A stretch of DNA of 22,346 bases, taken from NCBI GenBank assembly GCA_051867615.1, contig JBJDYU010000006.1:1-22346 (forward strand). The letters run 5' to 3'. The notes under the pieces were generated by a model. That model saw only the letters and a program-made list of their open reading frames with translations. It was not told the origin of the DNA and searched no databases. Within the stretch, counting starts at the first letter, position 1. Each line of letters opens with the position of its first letter. The position numbers were made by a program, and so were the translations under genes. Shown here piece by piece: positions 1-10,219 of the stretch. This DNA comes from RGIG5472 sp051867615 (GTDB taxonomy: Bacteria > Bacillota > Clostridia > Oscillospirales > Oscillospiraceae).

Positions 1-52
1 ACGGTTACGTATCTTCTATATTGAGATGAGATAGGTGGCACCGATTTCCGGT

Positions 53-76
53 AATTATCAGGAATTACTGATAATT
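53..76. repeat. 9-bp inverted repeat upstream of IS66 tnpA
   Basis: Two perfect 9-bp arms (53-61 and 68-76, AATTATCAG and its complement) flank a 6-base spacer, 30 bases before the tnpA start. It may be a hairpin in the tnpA leader or a binding site. It is not recognisable as the terminal repeat of the insertion sequence, whose end probably lies left of the window. Confidence 0.5.
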
Positions 77-105
77 GCCGCCATTGGCTGCAAAGGAGGT
101 AACGC

Positions 106-525
106 ATGGGTGTAAGCGAACTAAAGCATCAAGCAAAGGTGGAGGAGTGGAAACAGCGAATTATGGATTGCCGATCCAGCGGGCTAACGGTGAAGCAATG
201 GTGTGCAGCGTATGGCGGTAATCCATCAACCTACTATCGGTGGGAACGGGAGCTGTTCAAAAAGAACGCTGTATCCGTAGAGAATTCTATTCAAGCAATC
301 GACAATCACCCTAAAGCCCTTCCTATGTTAACTGAACTTGCTGTGGCCACGCCGCAGCAGGGATCGTTAATGTATTTTTTCACGTTCCAAACGCTCCTTT
401 ATCTCACAACTACGCGGCAGATAGTACCCTTGGCAAATGCTTGCGTTCTTACATTTACAGTGATAGCAATAGCAGTTGATGCATCACCAACCTCCTGCCC
501 CGGGACATATCGTGCAAGAGCATAA
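106..525 (+). pseudogene. tnpA: Truncated IS66-family TnpA (accessory transposition protein)
   Basis: Residues 1 to about 55 match the N-terminal helix-turn-helix of IS66-type TnpA: a Trp/Lys-rich helix, the DCRSSGLTVKQWC segment, then STYYRWERELF. In this family TnpA is a small DNA-binding accessory protein of about 100-130 aa that works with TnpB and the DDE transposase TnpC. The start has a perfect ribosome binding site (AAAGGAGGT, about 93-100). TnpA-like sequence stops near residue 80-85. The rest of the open frame is simply the antisense of the phage tail gene ending at 399, so the native C-terminus is lost. No TnpB or TnpC follows, so this is an IS remnant. The breakpoint lies between about 340 and 398. 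Confidence 0.75.
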
Positions 526-1469
526 CTCGTTATTCCCGCGCTGGTAATTCCGGTTGCATATGATACGTGCCAAATCTTTCCATCGTAGATACCATGACAT
601 TCCCAGAGAGTAGTTTTGGTTGTATTCATACTATCGTTATTTTGTACAATATAGGTGCTACCGACTTTAACCTTAACAGGGACAATATCCTGAGCGGGGA
701 GTATCAAGGAAACATAAAACTCGCTAAAAACACCTATATCTGTTGCCTCGAAACCGAAAATTCCTTCTTCTTCGGTTACTTCTGCATTTATTACCTCCGT
801 CCAGTTTTCCTGGCTCCCGCCCTTTCCCGGCGCGGTATACAGCTTATGATCCGCGCCGATGCGTACCGGCTGTGTGTCGTCCTCCTGCGCCGGATCCGCC
901 ATGGCTCCGCCCAGAGTAGTGGCGGTCATGGCTTCCACAGTGCCAGCGCTGGCGATGCCGCTGTCCTTATACGCTTCGCTGTCCCCATCCCACACCCACC
1001 AGGTGCCGGTTTCAGCGTTGGGGTAGGGCTGGCGGACTGACGCATCCTCCGCCCGCTGGGCGGCGGTTTCCGCGGCCGCACGGTCCTCCGCCACTTGGGA
1101 TACGATCTGCTCCACCACACCGGGCGTGGGTTCGGCGGCTTCCGCGGCGGGCTCTGCACCCCGGGCAACGAACTGACTGTCCGCGTAAATGGTGGGCAGC
1201 CGCTTGTCCCCGCTGACACCGTACACACCAATGCGCAGACGGCTGCCCGGCAAAAGCACCTCCCATGGGACGGTGCATTTCCCATCTGCGATTACCACCT
1301 CACGGCTCACCTTGCCCTGTGTGCTGGAGCTCTCAAAGACCGCCACCGGTGCATAGCCGTGCCAGGCGCTGTCAAAGGAAAACTCCGCCGTGTACACGTT
1401 CACCGTGCCGGACACCAGCGGCTCCTTCTCCAAAATTGCAATGTGCTGATTTTTGATTTCCAGTTTCAA
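399..1469 (-). CDS. Phage baseplate/tail protein, BppU-like N-terminus
   Basis: This 356-aa protein starts at a TTG (1469-1467) behind a GAAAGGTGAT ribosome binding site. The N-terminal ~110 residues have the beta-sandwich pattern typical of BppU-type upper baseplate proteins in clostridial prophages (MKLEIKNQ start, Phe-Ser-Phe-Asp-Ser-Ala-Trp, then VTV/IYADSQFVARG). An Ala/Glu-rich helical linker of about 40 residues follows, with AEDRAAAETAAQRAEDAS, which probably forms a trimeric coiled coil. The C-terminal half (NAETGTWWVWD onward) looks like a receptor-binding or tip module. The last ~120 codons are visibly AT-richer than the first part, suggesting tail-fibre module exchange. Such proteins sit at the tail tip and bind the host surface. 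No intact phage neighbours are visible, so it is probably a prophage remnant. The family call is good; the C-terminal role is inferred. Confidence 0.6.
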   Translation of the reverse strand: MKLEIKNQHIAILEKEPLVSGTVNVYTAEFSFDSAWHGYAPVAVFESSSTQGKVSREVVIADGKCTVPWEVLLPGSRLRIGVYGVSGDKRLPTIYADSQFVARGAEPAAEAAEPTPGVVEQIVSQVAEDRAAAETAAQRAEDASVRQPYPNAETGTWWVWDGDSEAYKDSGIASAGTVEAMTATTLGGAMADPAQEDDTQPVRIGADHKLYTAPGKGGSQENWTEVINAEVTEEEGIFGFEATDIGVFSEFYVSLILPAQDIVPVKVKVGSTYIVQNNDSMNTTKTTLWECHGIYDGKIWHVSYATGITSAGITSYALARYVPGQEVGDASTAIAITVNVRTQAFAKGTICRVVVR

Positions 1470-2223
1470 TGTATCATCACCTTTCTACTTGCAGAGAACT
1501 GACGTTCCCGCGTAGCACAAAAACGTATAAATGTCAATAAAAAGTAAGCGGCAACGCCCACCAATTTTTGAACCGCAGGGGTGTAGGTGTTTTTTCGGAC
1601 CGCCCATCTGTGTTATCCACCATATGGCCGAGTCTGTACTCCGTGTGACTTGCCTTTTTAACAGGGCTGCTGACGTAAAGCAGCGTGGCACTTTCATTCC
1701 CGCGCGAAGCATATGCCTTCGCGATCTCTCCGGTCACCGAATCGTGAATGCCTGGCGCGTCGCCGGCACCGTCCAACTGCACGGCACCTCCCGGCGTATA
1801 TCGGTTCCGCCTTGCTGGCATCGTAATCCGTACCCGCTGCCGGTACTTTTTCCAAAACTGCGTATCCTACACGGCGTGCGCCTTTTGTGCGCACGCCGTG
1901 TACAGTATTCTGCAAGATCGGCGCCGGGACGCCGGAGTACCTTGCGGATGCGCAGACAGCCGGGAATAACGTAGAGGGATACGGCTGTGTTCTTCTCCGG
2001 GAGGAGAGCATTCAGCATTTCATTATTTCATTCATAATGGAGCCGTCCGGCGGCCGCGTCACCCGGGCCGCCCGAGTGCTGTTCGTGCCGCTCGCACCGT
2101 GCCTCTGGAACTGTGGACTGCCGGCGCAGCGCTTCGTTGCCTGTCCTCGGGAGCGCTGCGCGCTCTCATGAACCGGAATCTACAGGTTTTGGTTCAAAAA
2201 ATAGAAAACGTTGCAAATGCCAC
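1470..2223 (-). other. Degraded, probably phage-derived sequence; no intact gene
   Basis: About 750 bases lie between the baseplate gene and the promoter of the surface-protein operon. On the minus strand, plausible coding stretches appear in different frames: near 2018-1960 (LLPEKNTAVSLYVIPG), 1900-1800 (GYAVLEKVPAAGTDYDASKAEP) and 1810-1640 (DSVTGEIAKAYASRGNESATLLYV). This looks like one phage-like gene broken by frameshifts, but I cannot name the protein. No promoter or RNA gene was recognised here. Confidence 0.35.
1868..1902. repeat. Perfect 14-bp inverted repeat with 7-nt loop
   Basis: The arms at 1868-1881 and 1889-1902 (TACACGGCGTGCGC and its exact complement) flank CTTTTGT. The hairpin is GC-rich and very stable on either strand, but no T-run follows on either side, so it is a poor terminator. 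It lies inside the degraded phage-like segment. Confidence 0.6.
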
Positions 2224-2253
2224 TTGCCATGACAGGCTGAATAATGGTATAAT
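2224..2253 (+). promoter_or_regulatory. Sigma-A-type promoter for the surface protein/peptide operon
   Basis: TTGCCA (2224-2229) is separated by 18 bases from TATAAT (2248-2253), and a TGG just before it gives an extended -10 element. Transcription would start near 2260, leaving a leader of about 295 nt before the ATG at 2556. This is the best promoter match in the region and points directly at the SLH protein gene. Confidence 0.6.
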
Positions 2254-2555
2254 TCATTCTGAATATTTTGGGATGCTGCACCTTTTTGCAGGTTCTTGAT
2301 GGAAGCTGAGAAGATGATTGCCGACGCCTGCCCGCTGGCAGATATGGACAAAGGCAATTTTCTATAAACTGCGGCGCAGGACGGACAGGCCCGCCTGTAT
2401 GGCGATAGCCTTGACGCTGCCGCTTGTGCTGCTCCCTGGGCAGGAGCGCCTGCCCGCACGCGGCCACGATGTCTGATGGGACGTCCGTTCCGCCGCCCCC
2501 GGTGAAGTTCCGGGACATGACTGAGTTGACTTCTCTTGAAAGGAAGGGTTGTATT
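2254..2555 (+). other. Long 5' leader of the surface-protein gene
   Basis: About 300 nt separate the promoter from the start codon. The leader contains a 7-bp stem (2438-2455, GGGCAGG/CCTGCCC) and a CCCGG/CCGGG stem near 2500. A possible 22-codon ORF (2299-2367) lacks a convincing ribosome binding site. I do not recognise a known riboswitch class. The frame of the SLH protein stays open upstream to 2424, but without a signal peptide or ribosome binding site there. Confidence 0.35.
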
Positions 2556-5500
2556 ATGGCTGCAAACAAATTCCGCAAATTGCTGGCCCTGATGCTGGCG
2601 GTCTGCATGATGGCAGGGATGCTTCCTGCCGTCGCTTTGGCGGAGGAGATCGGTCAGCCTGCGTCTCCTTATCTGAACATGGAGGACCACTATGCCTATA
2701 TTACAGGCTATTCTGACGGTCTCATCCACCCGGAGAGAAATATCACCCGCGCGCAGGTGGCTGTGATTTTCTACCGCCTGCTCAATGACGAGACGCGCGA
2801 CGCGTATTGGACCCGGGCAAACAGCTATACCGACGTGCATGACGGCGACTGGTGCGCCACCGCCATCTCCACCCTGAGCAATCTGGGCATTATGGGCGGT
2901 TATAGCGACGGCACCTTCCGGCCCAACGCCAACATCACCCGCGCCGCGTTCATCACGATTGCGGTGCGCTTCCTGACCAACACCTGGAAGTATAGCGGGG
3001 GCGATGACGCTTTCACCGATATCGCCGACAACTGGGCCAGAGAGTCCATCAACCTGGCCAGCCGGCTGGGCATCGCCGGCGGTTATGGCGACGGCACCTT
3101 CCGGCCCAACGCCAGCATCACCCGCGCCGCGGCCATGGCCATCGTCAACAACCTCCTGGGCCGCGCGCCCTCTGTTGAGGGCATGGAGCCGGTGAAGGCG
3201 GCCATGACCACCTGGCCCGACAATATGGACACTGCCAAGTGGTGCTACGCCGCTATACAGGAGGCTACCAACTCCCACACCTGCACCCTGACGGAGGACG
3301 GCGTGGAGCAGTGGCAGGAGATCCTGCCCGATCCGGACTGGGCCGCTCTGGAGGAGGCGTGGGCCGCCGCCCATGCCGGCGAGACGGAAGACGGCGAGAC
3401 GGCGGGGGAGATCACGCCTCCCGGCATGGATACCAAGCCCGGCGACAGCGCCGGGACCGGCTACAAGAACACTTTCTCTGACACGCGGACCGGCGCGTCG
3501 GTCAGCTTCAACTCCGGCGATGTGGCGGAGATGACCGTGGAGTCCACCGCGGTTCCCGCCCTGGCGGGCAGGGCCTATGTGGCTTACGATATCACGCCTT
3601 ACAATGCGGACGGCAGCAAGTACACCGGCTCCGCCCAGGTCACCATCCCCCTGAGCGATGCGCTGAAGGCGCTGCCCAACAGCCGTCTCTCCGGCGGCGT
3701 GATGGAGGCTGACGGCAGCATCACTTACATTTCCGGTACCCGCGCAGGGGATAACTATACCTTCACAACACCTCACTTTTCCACGGTGTTTGTCATTGAT
3801 AACGGGGATGGGAGTAAGAGTATCACCCTGTGCGTCGGCGAGAGCGTGACACTGACTGACACAACGGGCAACTATACTTACAGCGGTGAAGGAAACAGCG
3901 TGGTAACCGTTGAAGTGTCGGGTGAAACTGTTGAAGCAAATACCACAGTCGAAGCGGTTACATCTATCGCCAGTAACTCTTCCGGTAAGAAGTATTTGAT
4001 TGCAAACGCGAATCCGGATCAGACTATAACCGATAGACTGCTGACTGGAGATGTTGATAGTGTGCAGTTGGCGTTGTCGGGGAGTGTGAGTGGTGACCGT
4101 ACAGAGTGGTGGTCTATTTCCTCTGCAGACGGCGGCTACACGGTTCAGTATCAAAACACTGGGTATTATTTGACTATAAGCAGCAGTGGTGCAGGTTTAA
4201 GCAATACCGAATCTCCTGTACTGCAGCTAACATATGGAAAAAGCACCACTAACGGAAGCGACACAGATATCTGGGGGATTTCTGACGGTACATATTATTT
4301 GAACCGTGGTGGCGGGAGTGGCAATGTCACATCGTATAATAATTTTGACAATGGCAGTGCGTGGAGGATTTACGAACTCGTAACCACGGAAGCCTCTGAA
4401 TCCACCACCATCACCTTCACAGGCCTCTCCGTTGGCAGCACCACCGTCACCGTGGGCGGTACCACCTATAATATCAAGGTCATCGACCCTGTTGACATTA
4501 CTTTGGCCGCCGGCGAGTCGCTGACGGTTGTGGATACCAGCGGCAACAAGGCTGCTTCTGTCGACACAAGCAGTCTGGATACCCACATTGCCACGGTCAC
4601 TGTGGCGGGTGAAAACGCTGATGAAGACGGCAATACCGTGCTGGTGCCCAGCGCCGTCTCGGGATATGCCACGCTGGTAGGAAGCGATATCTCCGATGAT
4701 ACCTCCCGGTCTTACGTGCTCGGCAGCTACAGGATGTTCTATGTCCTTGATGAAGAAGGTAACTATACCTACGATGATGAAGGCTATGTGGTTGTTGGTT
4801 ATGAATTAGCATACTACTTGAAGATGGAGGATGACGGAAGCCTCACCATGACAGAGAACCCCGCTGAGGCGACAGAGTGGCGTGCTTTCGGGGTTGAAGG
4901 CAGCGAGAGTCAATATTATTTGGGCGAGTATGTGTACGACGATAATGGTGTATTTCTGGCGACTTACTACCTGTGTAATATCAACGGCGAGCTGCAGGCG
5001 ATGTCTTATGCAGACTATTATGATTTCACATTAAGCGAAGGCTGCGACCCTGATAACAGCGGCATTGTATGGTACTATTATTACGATGAAGAGACCAGCT
5101 TCAGCTATGGCTTCTATATGTTCTGCCCTACTGCTGAAGGTGCTTATGAAGATGATGATGGTACTTATTATGATGATGTGTACCCCTATTACGACACTGG
5201 CAGCAGCACATGGAAAGTGGATAGAGCTGATGGGAGTACCTGGGTCGATCCCTGCATCGTGACAACGGCTTCTTCCGGCGCCACGGCTGTTTCCTTCACA
5301 GCGCTGAACGTGGGCGAGACCAGCGTGACAGTCGGCGGCATCACCTACCGCATTACGGTCACACCGACATACTATGTGCCCGTCACCGTGTATAAGGGTT
5401 CTTCCAAGACCTACATGGACTACAGCGGCGAATACGGCAGCGAAGACGACATAGAAGGTATGGATGCAGACGGTACTACCCTCATTGCGACGGTCAGCGC

Positions 5501-8500
5501 CGAAATCCTGACCCCTGACGTTACGCTGAGCAGCTCCATCACGGACGGCTCCACGTTCCTGATCTCCGACGGCTACGGCCACTTCCTGAACGTGTTGTAT
5601 AATGCGGATGGCAGCGTCAAGGGCGTGGGCTACGGCGATGACGTTGACCAGGCGACCATGTGGACCGCGTATCAGACAGAATGGGGACCTGATTATTTTG
5701 AACTGGTTTGCCAGGCAAAGAACGGCGTGAACTATTGTCTGCTGCGTCATAACACGGCGGAAAGCCTGCGTCTGCAAGTTTGGACGGAGCCAGGTGTGTA
5801 TAACGACCCCTGCTGGCGTTTCTACAACGGAGCATGGTATACCTATGAGGGTGAAGATTTTTATATATTGTACTTCGATACCACGAATCAGATCTGGAGC
5901 TTCGTGAATTCGAGCGAAACGTTTGTCTATAACGTGGCCAGGCCCTGCGAGAAAAACGTTGTGACCAATGACAGCTCAGGATACACCGTTGTCACCATCA
6001 AGGGCGTAGAGGTCGGCACGACCTCCGTGATCGTGGGCAACGTCCAGTACGATATTATGGTCATTGATCCCACGTCTCTGAAGTACTTTCCGGTGACGCT
6101 GTTCGACTATAACAAGGATACCTTTAACAATGCTGTCCATGCGCTGGAGGTTGCGGATGGCGTGCCGACCACTTGGAACGGCATCTATCTCGGCAGCAAC
6201 ACGTCAGCGGCCGCTTATACCAGTATCTCCCTTGAGGATGGCGGCACCTACATCATCCAGAATGCCAGAGCCGCAGCGAACAGTGTCGGCTCCTGGCTGG
6301 TGGGCACCACCAGCGGTATCACCAGCACAACCAACCAAAGTGACGCCACCGAGTGGACGCTCTCGTCCAATGGTGACGGCACCTATACCCTCAATAGTGC
6401 CAACGGCTATATGACCATCGGCAGCGGAACAAGTAATACCAACACCTCCGCCACCGCCAGCAGCATTGAGATCGTGGCCTACACCGGAGATACCTATACG
6501 GGCTGTGTCCAGCTGAAAAGTGGCAGCTACTATCTGTGCCAGTGGAATGGCACCAACGTGACTGCGTACGGCGGTTACACTGTCAATAACGACTCCGGCA
6601 ACGCTTTTTACCTCTACAAGGTCACGGATTCCGAACCGGAGCAGGTGACATTTACTACCACCGATAGTCTAGCGTATGCGGCTTACAACATATGGACCGG
6701 CAATGGTAGCGCCAACGGCAACCGCACATATTCCGGTATCGCCCAAAGCACGCTGGACGCCAACGGGAACATCCAGTTTAACTATCCCGACGCCGGCCTG
6801 TTCACCGCTGACGCCGTACCGGGAAAGACTATCTACAACAATGTGGAGATTCCCTTTGAGTACGACGCAGAGAGCAAATTCTACACCTTTGACGCCAACA
6901 GCTTCGGCGCCTACTTCCATGTGGATGCGACGCAGGGTTCTACGGCGGCGCAGTCCAACGGGCGGCTCTACTACAGCACCACGGTGCAGAGCCATAACTA
7001 CTCTGGCCAGGATGGGCGCACGACCGGCTGGTTCCCCTTTGACGATACCACAACTGTGAACACTAACACCGCCAACTACTACTTCGGTATGCACGCCTCC
7101 GTCCCCTTCAGCATGACCTCGGACGGCTATGTGGACCAGGGTGAGCCCGAATCCGAAGCTATCAGGTTCGAATTCTCCGGCGACGACGACGTGTGGGTGT
7201 TCATCGACGGCACGCTGATACTGGACCTGGGCGGTATCCGGAACGGTATGAGCGGCACCATCAATTTTGCCACCAACACCTGGGAGATCTCAGCGATGAA
7301 TTCTGCTGTCGGCACTGCCGGCGACGTAAACGACGCGGCCATGACCGGCAAGATATTCAACGATGATGACGACTCCGGCAAGATCGACATGACCCGGGAG
7401 ACCTTTGCCGCCAAAGCTACGCATGAGCTGACCATTTTCTATCTGGAGCGCGGTGCCGGTTCCTCCAACTGCCAGATCATGTTCAACCTGCCCATCTACG
7501 ACACCGTGTCCGTTACGAAAGAAGTGGTGAAGCCGGAGAGCATGACTGAGGAAACCTGGGCGGGCCTGCAGGATATGGTCAGCAACCTGAGCTTCAACTT
7601 CACCATCTATAAGGGCATTGATTTCGTCGCTTCGGAAGAGGGCGGCATCGATGATACGGAAGTCGGCGTGCCTCTCGCCAACGCCACCTTCAATCTGCTG
7701 GACGCCAACGGCGCGGTTCTCGCGACTCAGTCCACCGACGCCAACGGCCGCTTCCTCCTGAAAGCGGGCCAGACCGCCAGGTTCCTCGGCAACATAGAGG
7801 ATCTGACTGGCACATACTACTATGTGGAAGAAGACAACGAGGTCGGCTTCGAAAAAACGGAGTTCAGTTATACCGCGTCTCTTGCCAAGGAGCCTGTTGT
7901 GGCGGATGAGGGCGCGCCGAAGGTCGAGGGAAGAACAGCCAGTCAGCTGATTTACGCCGTGGGTACCAACCGGGTGGAGGACAGCATTTCCTTCGTCTGC
8001 ACGAACACGCTGAAGGATCAGACGCTCAGCATCGAACCCTATCGGGACTGGATCGTTGTTGACTACGGCCTGCCCGTGGAGATCACGCCCACGCGGGATG
8101 ACCTGTGGGTCGGTGATTCCATCGAGCTGCTGGCCGTCGGCAAGCCGGTGTATGACGGTACGACAGTCACTGGCATTGAGAACGTCAGTGGCATCACTGT
8201 TGATGGCGAGGGGAACATCGGAGTTGATGAAGACTTTACCGACCAGACTGGTGTAGCACACCAGGCCACATACGGCACGGTCAAATTGACCGGGGAGCTG
8301 CAGACGGTGACCCTGGACAGCGGCACGCAGGCGAAATATCCTGTCGTCCTCTATACGCCGACCAGTCGCCTTGACAGCGTGGACGTTATGGCCTATCTGG
8401 TCAAGGTCACCGCCACGGTACTTGATGCTGAGGGTGAGACTGAGGGTGAGGCTGAAGCCGAGGAATCCACTGCAACTAAGGAATTGACCCAATATGCTCT

Positions 8501-10217
8501 TGGCCTGATCTACATCATCCCCGCCACCTCTATGTACTACGAGGAGGACTTCGGCGCAGGGACAGACGCTCCGCTGGTGAAATATGCGGCTGCCGACGGC
8601 GTGGAATGGCAGGTTGTGGGCACACCGGATACCGATTATCAGGAGAACGGCTACGTGGCCGCCACAAACACCTATCCCTACGGCTCCGATCCTGCCTACC
8701 TGAACGATTCCGGCGACAGCAACGGCACCTCTATGTATGTGGACACCACCAACGGTTGGGCTCAGTTTAGCTACGAGTTTACTGGTACCGGTACCTCCAT
8801 CTTTGCCCGTACTGGTTCGACCGCTGCTTTCATGCAGGTGGTCGTTAAGAACAAGTCTACCGGAGCCACTGAGTCGAATATCCTCCGCAATAATATTTAC
8901 AAGTCGGTAGATGGTACGGATGTAGGCGCCCTGTACAATGTTCCGGTCTATACCATTGATGGACTGAACCATGATACGTATACGGTGACCGTAACGCTGA
9001 TGCCGTATAAGGCAAATCTGAACCACGAAAAAGATTTCTATCTGGACGGCATCCGTGTGGTCAACCCGCTGTTTGATCCGGCAAATATGCCCGAGATATT
9101 GACAGAGGAGGAAGGGTTTGCCCAGACGGCCTATGCCGCCGACGGCGAGGCCAACATGACCATTGCCACTCTGCGCCAGAAGCTGCTGGGCGATTCTGCC
9201 GTACCGGTGGATGTCCCCGTCTATGTGCCGGCGTATGTAGAATATACAGCAGATGCGGATGGGAATTATACATCTACAGTCACTGTTATACAGGCAACAG
9301 ATGAGGATGATAATCCCATTAGCACCACAGACGGAAATCCTGTAACTGATTCGGATGTTGTGCAAGTTATCGATGAGGCGGGCAGGATTCTGACCGGCGA
9401 GGACGGAACGCCGCTTTATCGAAAAGCAGCAAATGAAAGCGGCGAGCCTATTCTTGATGCGCAGGACAACCCGGTATATATGCAGACAGACTCGGAAGGC
9501 AATACGGTGTATTACGGACAAGCCTACATAGACGGCAAGCCGGTATATGTACAGAAAACAGTGGACGGCACAGTGGACGGTGAGCTGGTATTCAAGAGCG
9601 AGCTGCAGTGGATCGACCCGGACAACGGCTTCGTCCTCTTTACCGACAGCAATGGTACGATCACGACCGCCGAGGAGTACAAGAGCAACGGCCCGAAGGA
9701 AGAGGTCTATCTGAACAACGGCCAGAGCGTCACCTTCTCCCTCACTGGCACCTATGGCTGGGACGTCAACACCAACAAGGTCTATCTGGGCATCAAGGCG
9801 CCCACGGGGAGCGGCACTGTCAAGATCAACGGCACCACCTTGGAGATCAACAATGCTGCCGACTGCTATTACGACATTTCCGGCTATGCCACCATTACCA
9901 CCGATGCGTATGGTGTGCAGACTGCCACCTTCAAGATCGAGGGCGCCAGCGTTTTGATCTCGGTCACAAACATCAAAGTCACCGGCAATGCACAGTTCAT
10001 CATTGTGGGTTCTCAGGCGAATGAAGATGTCAGCGGTGACGAAGGCGGAGATGTTGATGTCGCTGGTGACGAAAGTGGTGATGAACCCGGCACTTACGAA
10101 GCCGCTGCCGCAAACGTGACCTATACGGTCGATCCTGCAAAAGATGAGGACGGCAGCGGCGAAGGTGACGGAAGCGAACCCGGTGAAGGAAATCCTGCGG
10201 ACAGTGAGGAGGCTTAG
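2556..10217 (+). CDS. Giant secreted SLH-domain, fibro-slime surface protein
   Basis: This is a 2553-aa cell-surface protein. I chose the ATG at 2556, not the open frame from 2424, because it has an AAAGGAAGG ribosome binding site and begins a clear signal peptide (basic MAANKFRK, hydrophobic core, cleavage after VALA, residue 29). Three SLH repeats at about 45-80, 112-142 and 172-202 (GGYSDGTFRPNANITRA type) should bind pyruvylated cell-wall polymer. After an acidic linker come three tandem Ig-like units ending VGxTxVTVGGxxYxIxV (near 640, 935 and 1170). These carry inserted lectin-like blocks (TYLI...WxxSSxxGYTV), and a fourth lectin-like block covers about 1200-1360. A fibro-slime/PA14-like domain spans about 1370-1650, with FSGDDDVWVFIDG and HELTIFYLERG. 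A Cna-B-like unit lies at about 1690-1780. The tail is acidic and Gly/Glu/Asp-rich with no LPXTG. The protein is likely an adhesin or carbohydrate binder; the ligand is unknown. The next gene starts 2 nt after its stop. Confidence 0.85.
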   Translation: MAANKFRKLLALMLAVCMMAGMLPAVALAEEIGQPASPYLNMEDHYAYITGYSDGLIHPERNITRAQVAVIFYRLLNDETRDAYWTRANSYTDVHDGDWCATAISTLSNLGIMGGYSDGTFRPNANITRAAFITIAVRFLTNTWKYSGGDDAFTDIADNWARESINLASRLGIAGGYGDGTFRPNASITRAAAMAIVNNLLGRAPSVEGMEPVKAAMTTWPDNMDTAKWCYAAIQEATNSHTCTLTEDGVEQWQEILPDPDWAALEEAWAAAHAGETEDGETAGEITPPGMDTKPGDSAGTGYKNTFSDTRTGASVSFNSGDVAEMTVESTAVPALAGRAYVAYDITPYNADGSKYTGSAQVTIPLSDALKALPNSRLSGGVMEADGSITYISGTRAGDNYTFTTPHFSTVFVIDNGDGSKSITLCVGESVTLTDTTGNYTYSGEGNSVVTVEVSGETVEANTTVEAVTSIASNSSGKKYLIANANPDQTITDRLLTGDVDSVQLALSGSVSGDRTEWWSISSADGGYTVQYQNTGYYLTISSSGAGLSNTESPVLQLTYGKSTTNGSDTDIWGISDGTYYLNRGGGSGNVTSYNNFDNGSAWRIYELVTTEASESTTITFTGLSVGSTTVTVGGTTYNIKVIDPVDITLAAGESLTVVDTSGNKAASVDTSSLDTHIATVTVAGENADEDGNTVLVPSAVSGYATLVGSDISDDTSRSYVLGSYRMFYVLDEEGNYTYDDEGYVVVGYELAYYLKMEDDGSLTMTENPAEATEWRAFGVEGSESQYYLGEYVYDDNGVFLATYYLCNINGELQAMSYADYYDFTLSEGCDPDNSGIVWYYYYDEETSFSYGFYMFCPTAEGAYEDDDGTYYDDVYPYYDTGSSTWKVDRADGSTWVDPCIVTTASSGATAVSFTALNVGETSVTVGGITYRITVTPTYYVPVTVYKGSSKTYMDYSGEYGSEDDIEGMDADGTTLIATVSAEILTPDVTLSSSITDGSTFLISDGYGHFLNVLYNADGSVKGVGYGDDVDQATMWTAYQTEWGPDYFELVCQAKNGVNYCLLRHNTAESLRLQVWTEPGVYNDPCWRFYNGAWYTYEGEDFYILYFDTTNQIWSFVNSSETFVYNVARPCEKNVVTNDSSGYTVVTIKGVEVGTTSVIVGNVQYDIMVIDPTSLKYFPVTLFDYNKDTFNNAVHALEVADGVPTTWNGIYLGSNTSAAAYTSISLEDGGTYIIQNARAAANSVGSWLVGTTSGITSTTNQSDATEWTLSSNGDGTYTLNSANGYMTIGSGTSNTNTSATASSIEIVAYTGDTYTGCVQLKSGSYYLCQWNGTNVTAYGGYTVNNDSGNAFYLYKVTDSEPEQVTFTTTDSLAYAAYNIWTGNGSANGNRTYSGIAQSTLDANGNIQFNYPDAGLFTADAVPGKTIYNNVEIPFEYDAESKFYTFDANSFGAYFHVDATQGSTAAQSNGRLYYSTTVQSHNYSGQDGRTTGWFPFDDTTTVNTNTANYYFGMHASVPFSMTSDGYVDQGEPESEAIRFEFSGDDDVWVFIDGTLILDLGGIRNGMSGTINFATNTWEISAMNSAVGTAGDVNDAAMTGKIFNDDDDSGKIDMTRETFAAKATHELTIFYLERGAGSSNCQIMFNLPIYDTVSVTKEVVKPESMTEETWAGLQDMVSNLSFNFTIYKGIDFVASEEGGIDDTEVGVPLANATFNLLDANGAVLATQSTDANGRFLLKAGQTARFLGNIEDLTGTYYYVEEDNEVGFEKTEFSYTASLAKEPVVADEGAPKVEGRTASQLIYAVGTNRVEDSISFVCTNTLKDQTLSIEPYRDWIVVDYGLPVEITPTRDDLWVGDSIELLAVGKPVYDGTTVTGIENVSGITVDGEGNIGVDEDFTDQTGVAHQATYGTVKLTGELQTVTLDSGTQAKYPVVLYTPTSRLDSVDVMAYLVKVTATVLDAEGETEGEAEAEESTATKELTQYALGLIYIIPATSMYYEEDFGAGTDAPLVKYAAADGVEWQVVGTPDTDYQENGYVAATNTYPYGSDPAYLNDSGDSNGTSMYVDTTNGWAQFSYEFTGTGTSIFARTGSTAAFMQVVVKNKSTGATESNILRNNIYKSVDGTDVGALYNVPVYTIDGLNHDTYTVTVTLMPYKANLNHEKDFYLDGIRVVNPLFDPANMPEILTEEEGFAQTAYAADGEANMTIATLRQKLLGDSAVPVDVPVYVPAYVEYTADADGNYTSTVTVIQATDEDDNPISTTDGNPVTDSDVVQVIDEAGRILTGEDGTPLYRKAANESGEPILDAQDNPVYMQTDSEGNTVYYGQAYIDGKPVYVQKTVDGTVDGELVFKSELQWIDPDNGFVLFTDSNGTITTAEEYKSNGPKEEVYLNNGQSVTFSLTGTYGWDVNTNKVYLGIKAPTGSGTVKINGTTLEINNAADCYYDISGYATITTDAYGVQTATFKIEGASVLISVTNIKVTGNAQFIIVGSQANEDVSGDEGGDVDVAGDESGDEPGTYEAAAANVTYTVDPAKDEDGSGEGDGSEPGEGNPADSEEA

Positions 10218-10219
10218 AA

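Noticed and set aside
1485..1540. TTGACA on the minus strand upstream of the baseplate gene
   Set aside because: There is no acceptable -10 box at the right distance (TACGCG at 17 bases), so I do not call a promoter.
2424..2555. 44-codon N-terminal extension of the SLH protein
   Set aside because: The ATG at 2556 has the ribosome binding site and begins a proper signal peptide; the upstream extension would bury it.
4420..6075. CRISPR-like or tandem DNA repeats in the SLH gene
   Set aside because: The repetition is at the protein level (Ig-like units ending VGxTxVTVGG) with diverged DNA and uneven spacing; it is domain duplication, not an array.
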